Origin: Deltaproteobacteria bacterium
GTDB taxonomy: Bacteria > Desulfobacterota > Syntrophia > Syntrophales > UBA5619
Length of the DNA stretch: 64,000 nt
Assembly: GCA_021372695.1 (NCBI GenBank)
Contig: JAJFTY010000239.1
Span: 1 to 64,000 of the forward strand
Direction of reading: 5' to 3'
Shown here piece after piece: positions 63,194-64,000 of the stretch. The stretch's first letter is position 1. Every line of letters begins with the position of its first letter. A model generated the notes under the pieces. The model did no database searches, had not been told where the DNA came from, and saw only the letters and a list, made by a program, of their open reading frames with translations. Made by a program: the position numbers and the translations under genes.

Positions 63194-64000
63194 TCACCGG
63201 GCGCTCTGGAAGCTGTCCCGGAGAAGCTCCCTGGCGATGATCATCCGGCGGACCTCTGCGGTGCCGGCGCCGATATCCCAGAGCTTCTGGTCGAGGTAGT
63301 GCCGCGAGACGGCGTATTCCGTGCAGTAGCCGTAGCCGCCGTGGATCTGAACGGCGTCCGCTGCCACCTTCGTGCCCATCTCCCCGCAGAAGAGGAGCGC
63401 GGCCGCGGCCTTGCGGTCGAGGTCCGTCCCCTTTCCGCCGACCTTCTTCTCGAGGGAGTCGCAGTAGGCGGCGGCACTGTAGGCCATCCACTTGGAGGCC
63501 ATGTAGCTCGTATACATGTCGGCCAGCTTTCCCTGGATGAACTGGAAGGAGGAGATGGGCTTTCCGAACTGAACCCGCTCCCGGGCGTAGCGAAGGCTCA
63601 GGTCGAGGCAGGCTCTCTGCGATCCGAGGCAGCATCCGCTCAGGGTGATCCGCTCCGTGCAGAGGCCGTTGGTGAGGATCGCGCCGCCGCGGTTGATGCC
63701 ACCGATGAGGTTCTCCTCGGGAATCTCCATGTCGTCGAAGGTGATGAGCGCCGTGGGCGAGCTTCTCATGCCCCACTTCTTGATCTTTTCCCGGTAAAAC
63801 CCCTTGGTCCCTTCCGTCAGGAAATAGAAGGCGGAGATGCCGTGCGACCCGCGCGCAGGGTCGGTCTTCGCGTAGAAGAGCATGAAATCGGCGACCGTGC
63901 CGTTGGTGATGAAGGTCTTGCTTCCGTTGATGACATAGCGGTCGTTCACCTTGACCGCCCGGGTGGACATTCCCATGGCGTCGGAGCCGGCGTTGGGTTC
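63194..64000 (-). CDS. acyl-CoA dehydrogenase, isovaleryl-CoA-dehydrogenase-like (truncated by window end)
   Basis: The frame continues beyond base 64000; the visible 268 codons begin EPNAGSDAMGMST. Signatures are NGSKTFITNG, RERVQFGKPISSFQFIQGK, QIHGGYGYCTEY and LWDIGAGTAEVRRMIIAREL. The last motif lacks the Glu used by short/medium-chain enzymes; the Glu in LCTERITLSGCCLG matches the alternative catalytic position of isovaleryl-CoA dehydrogenase. It therefore belongs to the IVD-type branch used in leucine or related branched-chain acid breakdown, transferring electrons to ETF. It differs from the first acyl-CoA dehydrogenase of the window. Confidence 0.92.
   Translation of the reverse strand, partial: EPNAGSDAMGMSTRAVKVNDRYVINGSKTFITNGTVADFMLFYAKTDPARGSHGISAFYFLTEGTKGFYREKIKKWGMRSSPTALITFDDMEIPEENLIGGINRGGAILTNGLCTERITLSGCCLGSQRACLDLSLRYARERVQFGKPISSFQFIQGKLADMYTSYMASKWMAYSAAAYCDSLEKKVGGKGTDLDRKAAAALLFCGEMGTKVAADAVQIHGGYGYCTEYAVSRHYLDQKLWDIGAGTAEVRRMIIARELLRDSFQSAR

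Overview
The window is a G+C-rich bacterial chromosome segment with dense coding on both strands. No rRNA, tRNA, prophage, IS element or CRISPR array was found. Gene content (type-2 tryptophan synthase beta, several acyl-CoA dehydrogenases, a likely UGA-selenocysteine protein, KaiC/KaiB genes, RND and MacAB efflux systems, dockerin-tagged secreted proteins) suggests a deltaproteobacterium (Desulfobacterota, perhaps Syntrophales-like). This is inferred from gene content and style, not from a marker phylogeny. Many promoters read as TTGACA/TTGACT, a 17-18 bp spacer and a TA-rich -10.

Layout. 0-4.5 kb: end of a cupin regulator, an acyl-CoA dehydrogenase, a GpsA-like dehydrogenase, then trpB2 behind a complete ribosome-mediated attenuator (leader peptide with three consecutive Trp codons). 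4.6-9.9 kb: three consecutive protease genes of different catalytic classes (C10 cysteine, HExxH metallo, S8 serine), two carrying dockerin-like C-termini. 10-13.2 kb: a P-type ATPase behind a yybP-ykoY manganese riboswitch. 13.4-25.8 kb: a DNA-repair-rich stretch (rarA, uvrB, uvrC, ogt-like, recD2) with an MFS transporter, 5-formyl-THF cyclo-ligase, an S1-domain protein, and a second yybP-ykoY riboswitch before a UPF0016/TMEM165 manganese exporter. 26-29 kb: a dockerin/Ig-like secreted protein, an internally deleted lactonase-like gene and a DUF4185 lipoprotein, ending at a C15 homopolymer. 29-33.6 kb: PAS histidine kinase, kaiC, kaiB, kaiB, a KaiA-less Kai operon. 34-41 kb: NudC, a double-hotdog protein, a lipoprotein, a TlpA-like thioredoxin with in-frame UGA at the first active-site Cys position, an acetyl-CoA hydrolase/transferase-GNAT fusion, an aminotransferase and a thioredoxin.

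41-46 kb: a minus-strand TolC-MacA-MacB efflux operon. 46-48.9 kb: a methyltransferase, then metK preceded by two SAM-II/SAM-V-like aptamers in tandem, each followed by its own intrinsic terminator. 48.9-58.5 kb: TetR, two TolC-like proteins, an MFP lipoprotein, an RND pump, a small PII-like protein and a DUF4301 protein. 58.6-64 kb: a repeat-rich spacer, an M23 endopeptidase, a PP-loop ATPase, a LysM protein behind a promoter with a palindrome in its spacer, and a truncated isovaleryl-type acyl-CoA dehydrogenase.

The most notable content is RNA- or recoding-based: the tandem SAM aptamer-terminator pair, the UGA thioredoxin with a SECIS-like hairpin, two manganese riboswitches 9 kb apart, and a six-segment trp attenuator. 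All were found by reading and pairing bases by eye; covariance-model searches, folding calculations and homology searches were not run.
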